A stretch of DNA of 64,000 bases from Bombyx mori (GCF_030269925.1 NC_085110.1:1922001-1986000), one strand, 5' to 3'. Counted from the first letter of the stretch, positions 1-12,930 are shown. A program made the numbers and translations. The notes: generated by a model not told the origin, from the sequence alone.

Positions 1-732
1 ACAAAAAAATAGTATACAGCCCTTGGCAAGTAAAAAAGTAAATCTCAGGCTTTTCTTATTTTCCTTCCCAAGGGGCGTAATATACTATTATTTCATAAAA
101 AAAATATAATATATACATACTAATTATATACTTCCGTCCAGAAGATTGAAAGTGATTTTAAAAACATTATCTACGTATGATAAACGGCAGATTGACAATA
201 AAATGAAAAATCAACCCTTCCATCAGGACAAATAACCGTTTTAATTTTTAGTGTATTATTTTGTTATATTTTTTCGCTCAACTCATATTGTAATAAAACA
301 TAACTTGTGCTCAAATAATGCGTGTTATCATCATACTTAACAATGTAAGTAAATAACGGTATTCACCTTTTGGACGGTAATATACGGTACAGTATTATAT
401 ACAGGGTGTAAGTTTTTTACTCTCGAGACTAAAACAAGAAAATAAATAGGCTGCAAAACACCAATAACAAAAGTAAAATTAATAATTATAAAGGACGTTG
501 TTAACTCAATTAAATCACTGAAATAAAACCTAATCTATTTATTACCTTATAACGCTTACTACACCACGTGACGTCATATGTGGCTAATCGTTGTTTTAAT
601 GTAAATTCGAAGGTCAATTCGTTGCGCTTCTGGTCTCGAATGACCGTACGTATCAAACGTAAACAAAGTTTCTTGACTTACAACGTATTTATTAACACAA
701 TCCAAGCAAGAAAATTTTCTAAGTTTAGCATA
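1..732. other. AT-rich intergenic sequence
   Basis: No gene recognised. A short TACAGGGTGT-type motif near 399-412 resembles some transposon ends, but no inverted partner was found nearby. Confidence 0.4.
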
Positions 733-1014
733 AATGAGTCGTCTATTATCAAAGGTGGCAATCTGTGCATTTGGACAAAAAATGTTATTGATATGTCAAT
801 ACAGATTGATTTGAATATAATCGTCTCCTTCAAAGAATACGGTTCAGAACCTGCATTAAATAAAGGTTAATACTTAACCTGTTATTTATCTAAGATGTCG
901 TTCAGAAGAGTTTTGTTACTGCCAATGGAATACAAAGTCAATAATTCGTTTTTCTGATTTACCAATAATTGTCCAAAAGTCACATTGCCGGCTTTGATAA
1001 TAGTCGACTCAAAT
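733..1014. repeat. Inverted duplication with coding-like arms
   Basis: Two arms of about 44 bp (733-776 and 970-1014) are inverted copies separated by about 190 bp. Read in the same frame, the plus arm gives NESSIIKGGNLCIWT and the minus arm gives FESTIIKAGNVTFGQ. The differences are largely synonymous or conservative. Each arm lies in an ORF (568-870 plus, 882-1070 minus). No known protein was recognised. It could be a fold-back transposon remnant or duplicated exon debris. Confidence 0.45.
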
Positions 1015-1409
1015 ATACTTATAAGCGTGAGTTTGCACTTTCTTAAACTATAACTCAATAGAAAATACATGTTTCCACTTGTGTTTCATATCTTAAATCC
1101 TGTGAAAAAGCCACGTTGTAAACACAAACCGTAAACTGCGGAATATTATTTTATAATTATAATCCATAATTCAAAACAAAATAATTCTTCCAGTTAAATT
1201 TTTGAGGTAACAAAACGTATGTCAACAATGTAGTGGCATATTCAGAATTTATGGAATAGTTGAATGTTAAAGACCACTCCTCCCCTCCGAATTCACCACA
1301 CCCCCTCCAATCACGATCATACGAAGATTTCAATAAAACTCTTCCGACTAAATAAAAATCATTAATCGATATTAATTTTCCTTTCCTTTGTCGTATCACT
1401 CTTGTCAGA

Positions 1410-1667
1410 GCGGTCGTGGCCGTCATTCAGTATCATTGCTGTGGGCAGATATTAATGTACCATATGCGCCACGAGCAATCCCCACTCCGTGGTGAGTCTG
1501 GTACACTCATGCAAACAGCCGCCAACTGCCAACTTGACTTGGTCGAACCATCGCATGGGCAACCTTCCACGCGGTCTGGTGCCTTCCACTTTTCCCTGAA
1601 CGACAAGGCGCTCTACGAAGTCATTTCCTCTCCGGGACAAATGTCCGAAAAATGACAAAGTATTCAC
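1410..1667 (-). pseudogene. LINE reverse-transcriptase C-terminal fragment
   Basis: The minus-strand frame reads FFGHLSRRGNDFVERLV, then GKVEGTRPRGRLPMRWFDQV and a HECTRLTTEW tail. This pattern (GH..RR, GKxEGxRxRGRxxxRW.D) is typical of the region after the reverse-transcriptase domain in insect non-LTR retrotransposons, from memory. Only this piece remains, so it is a dead 5'- and 3'-truncated remnant. Confidence 0.7.
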
Positions 1668-1669
1668 CC

Positions 1670-3090
1670 ATAATAATTCCCATGATATTAATATTAGTAT
1701 GTATTTAAAAAATTCAACTACCCTAATTAAACATTATATACATATACTCTACAGCCTATATACTAATTTAAGATAATGTACATCGTTGATAGATTTTGGA
1801 ATACGTTTTCTTATATTATGTATTTTTTTACAGTTGCATCTTTCGTTGATTTACCAAGTTCTGGGAAGGTAAATTCGTAACACTAGTTTGTCCTTCGGGT
1901 ATCGGAGTCGAACAACGAGATTAAGCAGTAAATATGTAAAAACTTTTAGCATTTAAAACCATAAAAACTCTTTAGTTTAAAAAAAAAACCTTTTTCTTAA
2001 GAGTAGTTCAGTTTTGCATTGTATAATAATACTGTTTAAAAAATTAATTCAAAACGAGATTAGGGGTTTTAAATGTTGTTTTCTTATTATATTAGAGATA
2101 ATGTTTTAAAGGTTTTATTAAATGCTAAATGTTTTTTTTTTACAAGTATTTCTTTATCACGTACACGAATCATGAAAACCGGCATTCATCGCGTAGTTCT
2201 AGAGCTCTACATCGATCCAATAACATAATTATCGTCGCCTGTTTGAGGTCATATGTTAGCAGTACGGGTCGGACACTCCGGGCTACGGTAAGCGTCCAAC
2301 GCCAGTCTACGACGTCATCAGAGCGTTCGCACTAACACAAGAGGTACGTACGTTGTTGGTGCGTAATATGGAGGTTAGAAATAAGGAGCACCAACTCAAG
2401 TGTTTTAAAAAGTGTCCGCTGAAATGAAGCCAATTTAGGTGGCACCACAGTAGCAAGTGGAAAGATTTAAAAAACAGCACCTTATGCTATTGGAGTAGGA
2501 TACTAAATTAATAAAAATAAAAACGCTTTGTACGTAAATAGTAGTAATAAAAATAAGTAGTTGAGATTATAAATATTGTATATTTTTTAAGTACACAAGT
2601 CTCGACATATTAAACTTTTCAATCCGGCATACTTCACTCTGTTTAAAAACTGCTATAGGTATTCATGTTAGTTCCACTTCCTACCCTTGCGCTATTTCGA
2701 TGAGTCTTCCAATAATAACTTGCTGTTTGTGGGTTCACATTTTTTCGTCTTGTCCCCTATACAAGATGATGCTTCTTACTTCTACCTTCCGTAGTGTGTA
2801 AGTACCGCCATCCCACGGATTGATTTCCCGCGTCGTAAACAAAGATGGCGGAAGGCATATAAAAATTTAAAATTCAAAATGATATCACGATTATCGTACG
2901 AAATACCTGAGTACTTAATTAATCTTACTTATTCGTTAAATGGAAGAACACTTTGTTTACTTATATACCTACTAAATGCATCTACTTTATAAACTTTACA
3001 TATTTAAAGGCTTCATCAATACTTTTTCTAGAAAAAATCTTACGGCGTGACAAGAGTAAAATATAATGTGAAACTTAAGTTGTGTGTAAC
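1670..3090. other. Intergenic sequence with a small GC-richer patch
   Basis: Mostly AT-rich. About 2180-2350 is richer in CpG and ends with a donor-like GTACGTACG, so it could be a noncoding first exon or promoter, but no protein is supported. Nothing else recognised. Confidence 0.3.
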
Positions 3091-3095
3091 GGGAA

Positions 3096-3272
3096 CAGTG
3101 TGCTTAGTGCGAGTTTCTTAACGTTCTCGATAGCGTAAAAGTTAACTCAAATTTGTATGCAGTTGGAACAGCGCCCCTAGCGGCAAACGTAGACAAACGA
3201 TCCCATTCCATACAAATATGAGCTAACTTTTACGCTATCGAAAACGTTAAAAAACTCGCACTAAGCACACTG
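3096..3272. mobile_element. Palindromic MITE, copy 1
   Basis: A 177-bp fold-back element. The end CAGTGTGCTTAGTGCGAG is inverted at the other end as CTCGCACTAAGCACACTG, and the arms extend over about 60 bp through AACGTT and AAAAGTTAACTC. The short asymmetric centre contains CCCCTAGCGGCAAACG. No coding capacity. Further copies lie at 5137-5313 and 33996-34174. Confidence 0.88.
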
Positions 3273-4570
3273 ATTCATGTCGCAAAAAGAACGAAGGCAG
3301 AGAAGAGAGAAACGCTCTTTGTTCGCAAAGAAGTTTCACTTCTCATAGTTTCTTGGTCAATTTATATTTATTTAATTTGTAAATGATATAGAATCAGTCT
3401 ATAGTATGGAATTTATACATATTTACTTTAACACTACAGTTTATCTTGAGCTAATTTCGATGAAATTTACAATTTCTTATCATTTTATACATTAATGATG
3501 GGTGTAAGGTTATGAACTTTTAAAAAAATAAATTTATACAGAGACTAGATACTAAATACATGCTATAAATTGTCAAACAAAATGTTCTAAATTTAAAGAG
3601 TGTTTTTATACCATAGACAGCTACATTAGTATTTCTTTTTTTCTACTTTTTGATAGTATTTTCTGTGGTAATAATTACCTAAGCCTTTATTTAGAAATAA
3701 ATATTTATTTATTTTACAATACAAAACAATAATACAACTACAATATTCATAACTTAATAAATAACGAATTAATGAGAGGATTGAGCATAAATTTAAATGT
3801 CACAATTTAAAAATGTGATGCGTTAAGAATGTGTGATTTTTGTTTCATTTTATTTACATGAATCTACGCATAAATACAATATGGACACGATTCAAATTCA
3901 TTAATGCAGTTAAATTTTGCTTTAGTGATATGAATTATATTTTCTCGAATGCTTTTAAATTGGTAATTACATTGGTATTGTTAATTGGTATTAATTAATT
4001 AAATTTTAAATTTATACGGGAGCACAAAACAGCGGACATAGTGTTTATGATTATTTTGATAATTTCGAATAATATTCAATCAATGTTAAGTTTTGTTTTC
4101 GTTGTCCAAGCTAGTTTGGGCTTTTTTTAAGTAGTGTCATAACAATTTCCCACATACTTGTGGAGAACTACTGTTCTAAGATATTTATTTGTATTGCAAT
4201 AATACTAAAACTACGAAAAAGTAGATTAAATGAAAAAAAAAATATTGTAAAAAAATATTGCAAATTAAAAGTTAATGTAAAGTAAAATATCGCGTATTAA
4301 TATTAAGTATCTCTTTTAAAATATTATAATAATATAAAAAATAATGTCTTTCACATTTACATTTCAATTAGTTTATTTACATCAAGCTACTGTTAGTAAC
4401 ACTGTCCAACTCTATTGTAATTATAATAACCTTGCAAACAGTGAGATAAAAAAAATGTTGATAAGGTTATAAACTAATTTTATTTGTAAAATATGGTCTT
4501 TTGTGATGTAATCTGTTATTGCACTGTAGACAGTCTGTGTAAGCTGGTTTGGTACATCCAGTTTTAATTG
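3273..4570. other. AT-rich intergenic sequence
   Basis: Very AT-rich with many poly-A/T runs. No gene, repeat unit or RNA recognised. Confidence 0.4.
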
Positions 4571-4574
4571 GTTT

Positions 4575-4693
4575 GGTTTCGGTAGGCAGCGGCTTGGCTC
4601 TGCCCCTGGCATTGCTGAAGTCCATGGGCGACGGTAACCACTCACCATTAGGTGGGTTGTATGCTCGTCTGCCTACAAGGGCAATAAAAAAAA
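4575..4693 (+). repeat. Short SINE tail (second SINE family)
   Basis: Contains GGTAGGCAGCGGCTTGGCTC, a GACGGTAACCACTCACCAT block and GCTCGTCTGCCTACAAGG, ending CAATAAAAAAA. The same unit occurs at 12650-12798 and 21672-21828, with shorter tails at 13435-13518 and 15385-15450. Its tail resembles that of the Bm1 copies. Confidence 0.7.
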
Positions 4694-5136
4694 TAATAAT
4701 TATAGGTGCCATTAAATTTAATTGCGGTTGGAAACGAGCTGACCTACCCCAGCTTTAAATTTTAAAATCGCATATTAAATAATATTTGAGAATTGTTATT
4801 TACCTATATGAATTTGACAAATCTATTTTAGAAAGTCAATCTGTTTCAATCTAAAAATTTACTATACTGTTTATCTGATTAGTATGTTTTTTCTTTTTAA
4901 ATATTTTTATCACTACACTTTTAATGTTTTTAAACATGTTTTTTCATGGTGTCATTATTTATTTATTTTTTTAATTATCAACGGTTTGATACTCTATTGG
5001 GTTCCGATTTATCTATGTATGTTTATTTTATCATGGATTTGGCATGTACATACGTTAATTCATCTCGGAAAGGTCTGTTATTTTTTTATTTTTTTTATTT
5101 GCGTTTAGACTACACCTTCTGGAACTTACAAAGATG

Positions 5137-5313
5137 CTGTGTGCTTATTGCGAGTTTTTTAACGTTCTCGATAACGTAAAAGTTAACTCAAATTTGTATG
5201 TAGTTTGAAAGTTTGCCTACGTTTACCGCTAGGGGCGTTGTTTCAACTTCACACAAATTTCGTTAACTTTTATGCTATTGAGAACATTAAAAAAACTCGC
5301 AATAAGCACACTG
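5137..5313. mobile_element. Palindromic MITE, copy 2
   Basis: A 177-bp copy of the element at 3096-3272. Its centre (CGCTAGGGGCG) is in the opposite orientation to copy 1. The ends carry TGTGCTTATTGCGAG and its inverse. Confidence 0.85.
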
Positions 5314-5790
5314 CTATCGAAATCTGTTGGTCACGTTGTAGAGTGATCTTTCGTTATGGGTAGCAGAGCCGGAAAGCAATCAAGTTGAGATGATCCCAGC
5401 ATCTCATACTTGAGTTGATTCGCGCAAATGGCTAGTCAGGATTACCCAAGCGGTGACGCACATATCCAAACAAGGTTTAGAATTATAATATAGGGTGCAC
5501 TACCGATTGTATTGGCATTACCGATGATACCCTTAGCCTTAAACCTTTCAAGAAAACAAACGAACTATCGATGTCACTCCAAAATATTGAAAGTTGCTCA
5601 GATTAACTTTACACACATACGGAATGCTAATATAGATACAACAAACATTAACCTTTAATTGTCCCGTAAATGAATTGTCAAAGTTAGTTGTCGAAATAAA
5701 TTATAAATTAAATTAATATTCCATTTCATTCTTAGAAATAAATATACACCTGTGCGTGGTCTTCGATGAGAAACCTGCAGTAGCTTTCTT

Positions 5791-5850
5791 TTAATTCCCT
5801 ACCTATTAGCTGGTAGCCTAAGAGACGGCGGCGTCCAGACGGGCAGTACT
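5791..5850 (-). repeat. LINE 3'-end fragment
   Basis: CCCTACCTATTAGCTGGTAGCC and the following CCAGACGGG match the tail of the LINE copy at 30684-30962. Only about 60 bp is kept. Confidence 0.45.
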
Positions 5851-5887
5851 TTTCAAAAGAAAACATGTACCGGATACCCTATTTCTT

Positions 5888-6197
5888 TTAAACCCCTCGA
5901 CTGCCGTGCAGTTCACCGGTGCCCTACGCGGCGCACTGAACTAATTATGTTGATTTCTCTTTGATCTTGTTAAGACGCCGGTGTATCTAGTAGACTTTGG
6001 CAAAGATGAATCAGAAGATACTGAGAATGATCTAAGAGATCTGATTATATGAGATAATTCTAAGAGACCTAAAAAACTAAAACATACATTAACCTACAAA
6101 AGAAGGCAATCCAGGTGCCTTAGTAACAGAAATGGACATAATTACTTCAGTGCGCCGCGTAGGGCACCGGTGACCTACACGGCAGTCAAAGGTTTAA
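5888..6197. mobile_element. TTAA-flanked MITE (piggyBac-like)
   Basis: TTAA at 5888-5891 and 6194-6197 bounds a roughly 302-bp element with TIRs over 50 bp long. The left end reads ACCCCTCGACTGCCGTG and the right end inverted reads ACCTTTGACTGCCGTG; both continue through TCACCGGTGCCCTACGCGG. The TTAA target is characteristic of the piggyBac superfamily. No transposase is encoded. Confidence 0.82.
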
Positions 6198-6332
6198 ATA
6201 CTCGGTAAAATATTTTTTACCCAATAAACAGCACAATTAATCGAATGGCTACGTCACACAAAAACGGAGAAAGTTTAAGAACATTCACAAAAATAAATAA
6301 TTCAACTAAAAATAAACTCTCAGGACACTCAC

Positions 6333-9300
6333 TCATTTAGGTCTTATTTTCTCATAAAAATATATCTGAGCCACATTGTTTGCTTCCTTCACTAAAAGTT
6401 TCCTTTTCACAAATTTAAAATGTTCTAATGCAAACTCATAAAGCTCATTTTCCATTTTCCAAACGGTCGACTGTTGAATCCTCTCGACCGTCTTCAGGCT
6501 CGGGTCCACTTTCGAGCTCGTCTGCCGTAGGTGGGACTTATTACTGCTTAGGTAATACTCGGTGGCCCCTTTGAAGAAGCGCGGTAAAGTGGCTTCGAGT
6601 ACTGTGATGAAGTCCTGCATTTCCTCGGTGACTCCTACCAAAAGGTAGTGGTTGACTAAGTTGTGCTTTGCTTGTTCTAAAGCCCAATGGTTGCCTGGTT
6701 TCCTAAGTGAAATAAAGCGTATAGCATCAATAATACTGCAATGTTATTAGAGTTATACTGATTGTGGGCATATTGTAACCCCACACAGGCAGATATCACC
6801 GTCCCGTCCGATTCTGCAGTGAAACATTTCGGCTGCTGGTTTCAAGAGTAGGACGGTTATGTGTTTGAGTAACATTCAAGTAATGCTATCTATGGACTGT
6901 GGTATCCTACATAATCATTTAAATTTTTTAATTTTAAAATAGTTAATCTATAGTATATCTATATCTTTACATGGTTAAATGTAAGTTGGTATTGTCATGC
7001 TGGAAGAGTAACGCCATCTATCATCAAATAGTAGAAACAAATGTTAAAAAAACTAGTACTATCAGAGCGGTTGTGAAGTGTAATACCATCTATTGAAACT
7101 AATGAAACTTTTTTCCTTCTTTCCAAATTACAAAGGACAATGCCCATTTTCTATGGGCGTTTGGGCCCCTAAAAAAAGTTGTCGCGTCATGATGGTTTTC
7201 ACTTATTTTGATAGACAAAGAAATATCGTTTCATATTCAGAAAACTATTTTTATATTCTCACCCAGGTTTAAGAGAAATCTGTTTTTTTCTGCAGCTAAA
7301 ATTAAGTTTTAATTGTTTTTTTCGAAATCAATAATCGCTTTCATCATTATTTACAGTATTAAATAAGTTAATTGTGGTTAATGTTGCTAGAAATAAGCCC
7401 TTACGTTCATTTTATTATTATTAAATCCTCATAATAATAATAAAATGAAATGAAAATCCGGAAGCCAACAACGATATTGTTGTTGTTGTTTTTAAATTCG
7501 CCAATAAGCAGGCAAAGAGCTACTATAAGGCTGTATGGGCTAAGCCCTTTGCCTATTGGTGAATTTAAAAACTATGGCACTAAGTTTTGGGATGTTATCA
7601 AATAAGTAATTTATTTTTTTGTAACACAATGCCAGGGCGAAAGAAATGTTGGTACATAAACTAAACAACGTAAAAAAATAAGGCATAGTTTTTCAAGTAC
7701 AAATAGTTTTGACATAAAGTTGGCCCACTTTTGGGCATTGTCCTTTAAGAAGAGTGATACCACACCTTTGATCTAGTAATTAAAAGATTTTAATAGACAC
7801 TCACCAGCACTCTGCAGCGTGACCACAGAAAAAAGGCACTTGTAACCACATATTGTTTGGGTCACAATCCGGCTGGCTCTTCTCAACACATTCATCAAAT
7901 GTCTAAAACCAAAATATATGAGTTAATTAATTTTTTATATTACTGAGCTCATCTTATTACTAGAAATACTTGGTTGTTAAATATGTAATGTCACAGTTAT
8001 TTTAGTACTGTCGAAGAATGGCAATTATCTTATCATACAACACTTTCAAATAAAGTTCAGGAGACAAGTTTATCATTTAAAATTTGTTTATTAATACAAT
8101 TAATAAACAAACTTTACCAACAAAAATTCATTAAAATGATAACAAACTTATTTATTGCATCAGTGAATGAGCTAAGGTAACTTGACTCAAGGAGGTCAAA
8201 GATTAAAAAAATACACTGTGCTACCATAGTGCGATTCAATACTCACGAAAAAAATACAGGCAATAGAGATTCCTGATAAGCTAAAATTTTAAAAAATCGC
8301 AATAAATGAATAAATTTGTTTAATATTTACTTGAGATACTTGTATATTACTAACATCCAAAATATTAATAAACCTATGAAAGGTTCGTTCTGATAAATTG
8401 TGATTACCATTTTGTCACCATGTTTCTTTCGTACCAAATGGGGTCGGAAATTGTCACCGTAGCGTAGGAAGTAATAATATGAAACTAGTCTGTCCAATGG
8501 TTTCCTTATTAAATTTATGAATAGGGGTTTTGATGATGTACCTAATCTGAAAAAATGTTTATGTTATGGTTACATATTAATTTTAGTAGAGCATCTTCTG
8601 AGCTCGCATAGTAGGTACCACCACCCTGTTTATTATTGCCACAAAGGCACAATGAGTTCCACTGTGAAGGATGGGGTAGCCATTACACTATACAATTAAT
8701 ACGGATCAGATGTCTAAAGGTTTTCAACATTCATTCAATTCAGCAGCATTCATATCAGTGAGACTAAGCATCATCATACTTCCCGTTTATATTGCAAAAC
8801 AGTAATGCAGTCCAGTCTTTTCAAAGGGTCAAAGAGCCATTACCGATCCAAACAAGAGGTATGTCTAATGTGGGTGATGGCTCACATTGTCATAGTCTAT
8901 CACACTTTCATCACACACTGTCTATCACACTCACATAGTGATAGTCTATCTAATCACTTAAGATTAACTGGGACATCTATTAATTTACAGGAATAAAAGG
9001 AAAGCTCAAAATCCTTGAATATGAAAAATAAGAATTATATTTAACTTTAGTATGCTATTAAATAAATTGCAGTTAGTTTTTATACTATATCTTTGAAACT
9101 CTCTCTGAATTCAGAACAACTTCAACTTTACCTCTCAAAATTTAGGAAGGCCATATGCCCATGATATAGGGCAGGTTTGACATCATGCCAAGTGGTTACA
9201 TTCTGAGCAAATTTATATTGGTTATTCAACGACATGATATGTCTGTTGGCGGTAATGTTGATATGTAGCACTTTAAAATTGTTCCTCTTGCATAAATCGT

Positions 9301-9629
9301 ACGCGATTCCCACGAAGCTCGTGGACCCCGTCTTCGGGACCCTATTGTATATAATGACAGTCTGGTCCGCATTATTTAGAGGAAACTGGCGAGACTCCGT
9401 TAATCCGATTCCTGGGTGGGCTAATCTTATTTCTGAAAATTATTAAATATTTTCAATGCTCCGTATGTAAACAATTTAAAACTCAAGTTTAACGATTTCG
9501 CTGTAGCTATTGCTTACCTAATTTACGATAATTCTCTTCCATACGACCGATTTCTGATTGAAAATACAAAACAATAATAACAATAACGCATAAACATGAA
9601 TACAAACACAATTTATTAAAATTTAACAT
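6333..9629 (-). CDS. Hs2st: Heparan sulfate 2-O-sulfotransferase (5 exons, 339 aa)
   Basis: Transfers sulfate from PAPS to the 2-O position of iduronic/glucuronic acid in heparan sulfate, as a type II Golgi membrane enzyme. Coding exons on the minus strand: 9629-9518, 9432-9132, 8546-8408, 7902-7805 and 6702-6333. All introns are GT-AG and the frame closes at 1020 nt. Residues about 7-23 are a hydrophobic signal anchor ([12 protein letters not shown]) followed by a short charged stem. The PAPS 5'-phosphosulfate loop VPKTGSTS is at about 69-76 (Lys71). The catalytic-type YHGH is at about 127-130. The 3'-phosphate region [16 protein letters not shown] is at about 148-163. Asn96 (NIT) and Asn115 (NVT) are likely glycosylation sites. 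The C-terminal part carries CGHAAECW and ends FYEKIRPK. Vertebrate HS2ST is about 356 aa, so this is full length. The start is the first in-frame Met after an upstream stop. Family assignment is from remembered HS2ST motifs. Confidence 0.93.
7132..7746. mobile_element. Uninterrupted MITE with AAAGGACAATGCCC ends (MITE A)
   Basis: Starts AAAGGACAATGCCCA and ends TGGGCATTGTCCTTT. It lies in the last intron of the sulfotransferase gene (exon 4 to exon 5) and ends about 60 bp from exon 4. Internal inverted blocks include an ATTATTATTAAATCCTCAT hairpin region. It is the reference for the interrupted copy at 35099-42855. Confidence 0.85.
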
Positions 9630-10290
9630 ATCTATGCGAAAAGTTCGCAACGCTTTAAAGTTAAATGAAAAGTAACATATTTGTGCCGAAGTTTGTTGAA
9701 GAATAAATATTATTTAGGTCACATCGCAGTTAACAGAACATAAAACACTTTAACGTATATGTACTAAAAAAACAGCCATCAGCTAGTAGGAGCTGGTCGG
9801 AGCACAGTATGCCATTCATTTAACCTTACGTTCCAGAGTAATAATTGTATTTTCACCGCTTTTCAAACTCTTCATTTCTTTGAGTTAAAAAGAGAAAAAA
9901 CAGTTTTCATTCATTTGAAGACGTTTTAAAAATATGAAATAGTCTTTGACAGTCTCTGACAGGCAGCAGGTAGGTTTGACATTTGGCTATGCACGTCACC
10001 CTTGCGTTTTGTTTCAACCTTTGGATAAAAGATAAATAGACATAAATTTTTTTTTTTTCTTCTCAAGTATGTACTTTCAACAAATCTAAAAACATTTTTG
10101 AAAAATAAAACTATGTAATGAAATTATCGATCTAAATCATATTACTGCATTTATTTATTGAAAATAAATTTCAAGTAAGCCTAGACAGCAAGTACTCTTA
10201 ATAAGATATAGTAAGTAACAGTGTGTGGGATGTTTAACGACAAAGAGCCACCAAGCGGCTGATATTGCTCGGTAGGCCAACGGTCCGAAT
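9630..10290. other. Upstream region of the sulfotransferase gene
   Basis: Contains the 5' leader and presumably the promoter of Hs2st on the minus strand. No TATA box or initiator could be assigned with confidence. AT-rich, with no other gene. Confidence 0.35.
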
Positions 10291-10428
10291 GTTTTTTTTT
10301 TCCTACCGAAGCTGATAGCCTTGAGAGGCTATGTCAGCGTCGCCTAACTAGTAGGTGAGCTCACGGGGCTCAAACCTGATAACGTTGCTAACACGAACCC
10401 TAGCAAGAGCCATGCTTCGCAGAATCTA
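10291..10428 (-). mobile_element. Truncated LINE 3' end (family L)
   Basis: A poly-T run then TCCTACCGAAGCTGATAGCC and GTAGGTGAGCTCACGGGG. This is the polyA end of a minus-strand LINE copy. The longest copies of this family in the window (16542-17055, 18675-19012) also encode the end of a reverse-transcriptase ORF. Confidence 0.75.
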
Positions 10429-12649
10429 AATGTGGCAAGCGAGATTCAGGCATCTGTCAATCTTGTATTGTATGATGGCTACCGGCCAGAAGTGCAAGTA
10501 TAGCTTTAAAAACAGATTCTAGCTTTTGGATGGAATTTGGATGGTTGGGAAATAATACCCTCTTAGTTATCATAATGGCCCACTACTTCGATACCAATGC
10601 AAGGCAATGTCTACGATGAAAGAACCAGCTTATGATATACATGATGGTAAGTTAGTGGTAGGCTTTTTTATTGCCTTTTTACGCAGAAGTGGGTACGACC
10701 CTAATGCCGTAGTAGGTAGGTACTTAGTAGCAGTACCGTACTAGAAGTACCTACCGTAGTAGTAGCCGTCGTTCATGGCAAACCGATGCCTTGATCATCG
10801 CTTATCGATATCGGCAAATCCAGACAATAAACAGGCCGTTGTGTAGTAGTATTAAAAGATTTTACTAATTTTCAAGTGATTAAAGTCAGTCTAGTTTACT
10901 TTATCTACGTTATGTTTTGGGCAATTCAGAGCCCGTTCGAACACTGTTGCCATTGTCCTGTGTCATTACTAGATTAACATTAAATTTATGAGAATGTGGT
11001 GCATTTGTCATAAATATTTTTACTGATGCACCGGTGGTTTTAGGATTAATTCATATCCACCGACTTCTCATAAAACTTATAGATTTAAATGTGATTTCAT
11101 AGTCATCCTAATCAGATAGTCACTGACTGTGCCCTTTACATTCCGGAGAGTACAACTACTATACTGTGTTACTTCTTGCGATCAAATGATTGTGATCGTG
11201 TATTTTCCGTAGTAATAAATAAAACGTTCTGACCAAATAAATACCTGCATTAATTCGATTCTGTAAATAATCAAAGCACGTTGCTGTGCTGGTGGCCAGT
11301 AGCGATGTGTGTTGTCGTTTGCAATGATTATCTGCTACTAATTTTAGAAGTTTTGAAATTTTCACGGTGGTCTCTATAATACCATTGATATCGGTATGAA
11401 ATATATTGATTTAGTATTGATTCTTAAATAAGACACGATTCGAATGAGTATTTTAAATAAATATAAAAACGGTTAAGCGACCCTCATTACCTTGAACTAG
11501 TAAAACTTTCTCCATAATTCCTTCATAGTTCCTTCCGTAGCGTAATAGTTTCCGTAGCTTATTTTAATGTCATAAATTATGCTATAAAGAATGATCGATG
11601 TCGTAATGTTTGTACAATAAGCGAGTCGACACCTTTTGATTAGCTATTTTCTTTTCCTACCTATGCTAGTGGCCTCAAGGGGTTAAATTAAATTCACAGA
11701 GCTAGTGATTAGCCATAAAAAATAGTCAATGTAAAGGAAATGACGCTTCGAATAAAAAATAAATTGTAAATAGTACAATAGATTGAAAATCGAAAAGGAA
11801 ATTCGTTACAGTTTAATGGGAAACCTATGAAATGTATAATCTCAGTTACGGTCCACGAACGGCGCAAGGCGTGCGGACGCGTCGCTGGCGGGAAAAATAG
11901 CTGACATTAGTTTTCGCGCCAAATGTAGGTCAGCGCGCGTTCCATATCCGAAAATCAACAACGATAAATCGTTTTTTCTCTTAAATGAATAATTTATGGT
12001 AAATATTTTTACTGTTAAAAATTTTAGCATTATTTAAAAAATACCGGGACCAATTTTCGTATTGGAGGTATTTAGGTATTTATGTAACCAGAAAAGCTTC
12101 AAGTACAAATTTTCATCACGTGCAATGTAGAAGATGTAAAAAATTGTGTAGCTAAACTTAAAAGAATGATTAATAAGTTTTGGTTACTTGTTTAAATCGT
12201 GCATGCCATTCAATAATTTATGCAAAATTACTAACAGATGCCGATATGAGGATCTACCACGAAGTTTTATTTTGTAGATATGTAAGTTCATATTTATTCA
12301 CAGGTGCTCACGATTGATAACCAAAAGACTAGCTATTTCACAACGAGTGAATAACAAAGACCAAGACACAAATACATTTGAGTTAATGAGTACATAGTAT
12401 GAGTTTAGAAGTAATATAAATCGTCTAATTCTGTCACAGGAAACCCCACTTTATTGACGTTTGGCCTTCCGGTCATTACACGATCTTAATTTGGATTGCA
12501 CGTGTACACTTGAATGTATTTAAACATAATTTGCAGGCATGGAATTATTTTTAGGATTCAATTAGATCTAGTGTAATAAAACATCTGTACAAAACGTTAG
12601 AGCCTTAATAGATGATGCTAGAATATGGATCTTGCAATATGCAAGTCTT
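10429..12649. other. Intergenic sequence
   Basis: No gene recognised. A small GC-rich patch at about 11860-11950 and a LINE-tail-like fragment at about 11650-11685 are the only features. The ORFs here have no protein-like composition. Confidence 0.35.
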
Positions 12650-12798
12650 TCATGACATGTCCTTCTTCAAACGAGGCTCGTGGAGAGTATTAAGCGGTAG
12701 GCAACGGCTTGGTTGGCATTGTTGACGTCTATGAGCGACGGTAACCACTCACCATCAAGTGGGCCGTAAGCTCGTCTGCCTATACAGCAATTAAAAAA
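12650..12798 (+). repeat. Short SINE (second SINE family)
   Basis: Begins CATGTCCTTCTTCAAACGAG and ends GCAATTAAAAAAAAA. It is co-linear with the copy at 21672-21828, which fixes the family's 5' part. Confidence 0.72.
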
Positions 12799-12834
12799 AA
12801 AGATGTAGCTAGTGCAAACAAGCCTGTTCATAAC

Positions 12835-12930
12835 AGGAATGTTTGCCCGATGTGGGAATCGAAGCCACGATCCTCAGTGCTACAGCTAATCGCAAACTAC
12901 CGCACTACCGAGTCAATCAGTCAGTTATTA
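12835..12930 (-). repeat. tRNA-like SINE head, copy 1
   Basis: On the minus strand it reads GATCGTGGCTTCGATTCCCA, like a tRNA T-arm/B-box, preceded by an A-box-like stretch. It is followed by GGGCAAACATTC. Pairing is poor and there is no acceptor stem, so it is not a functional tRNA. A second copy is at 55300-55405. Confidence 0.55.
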
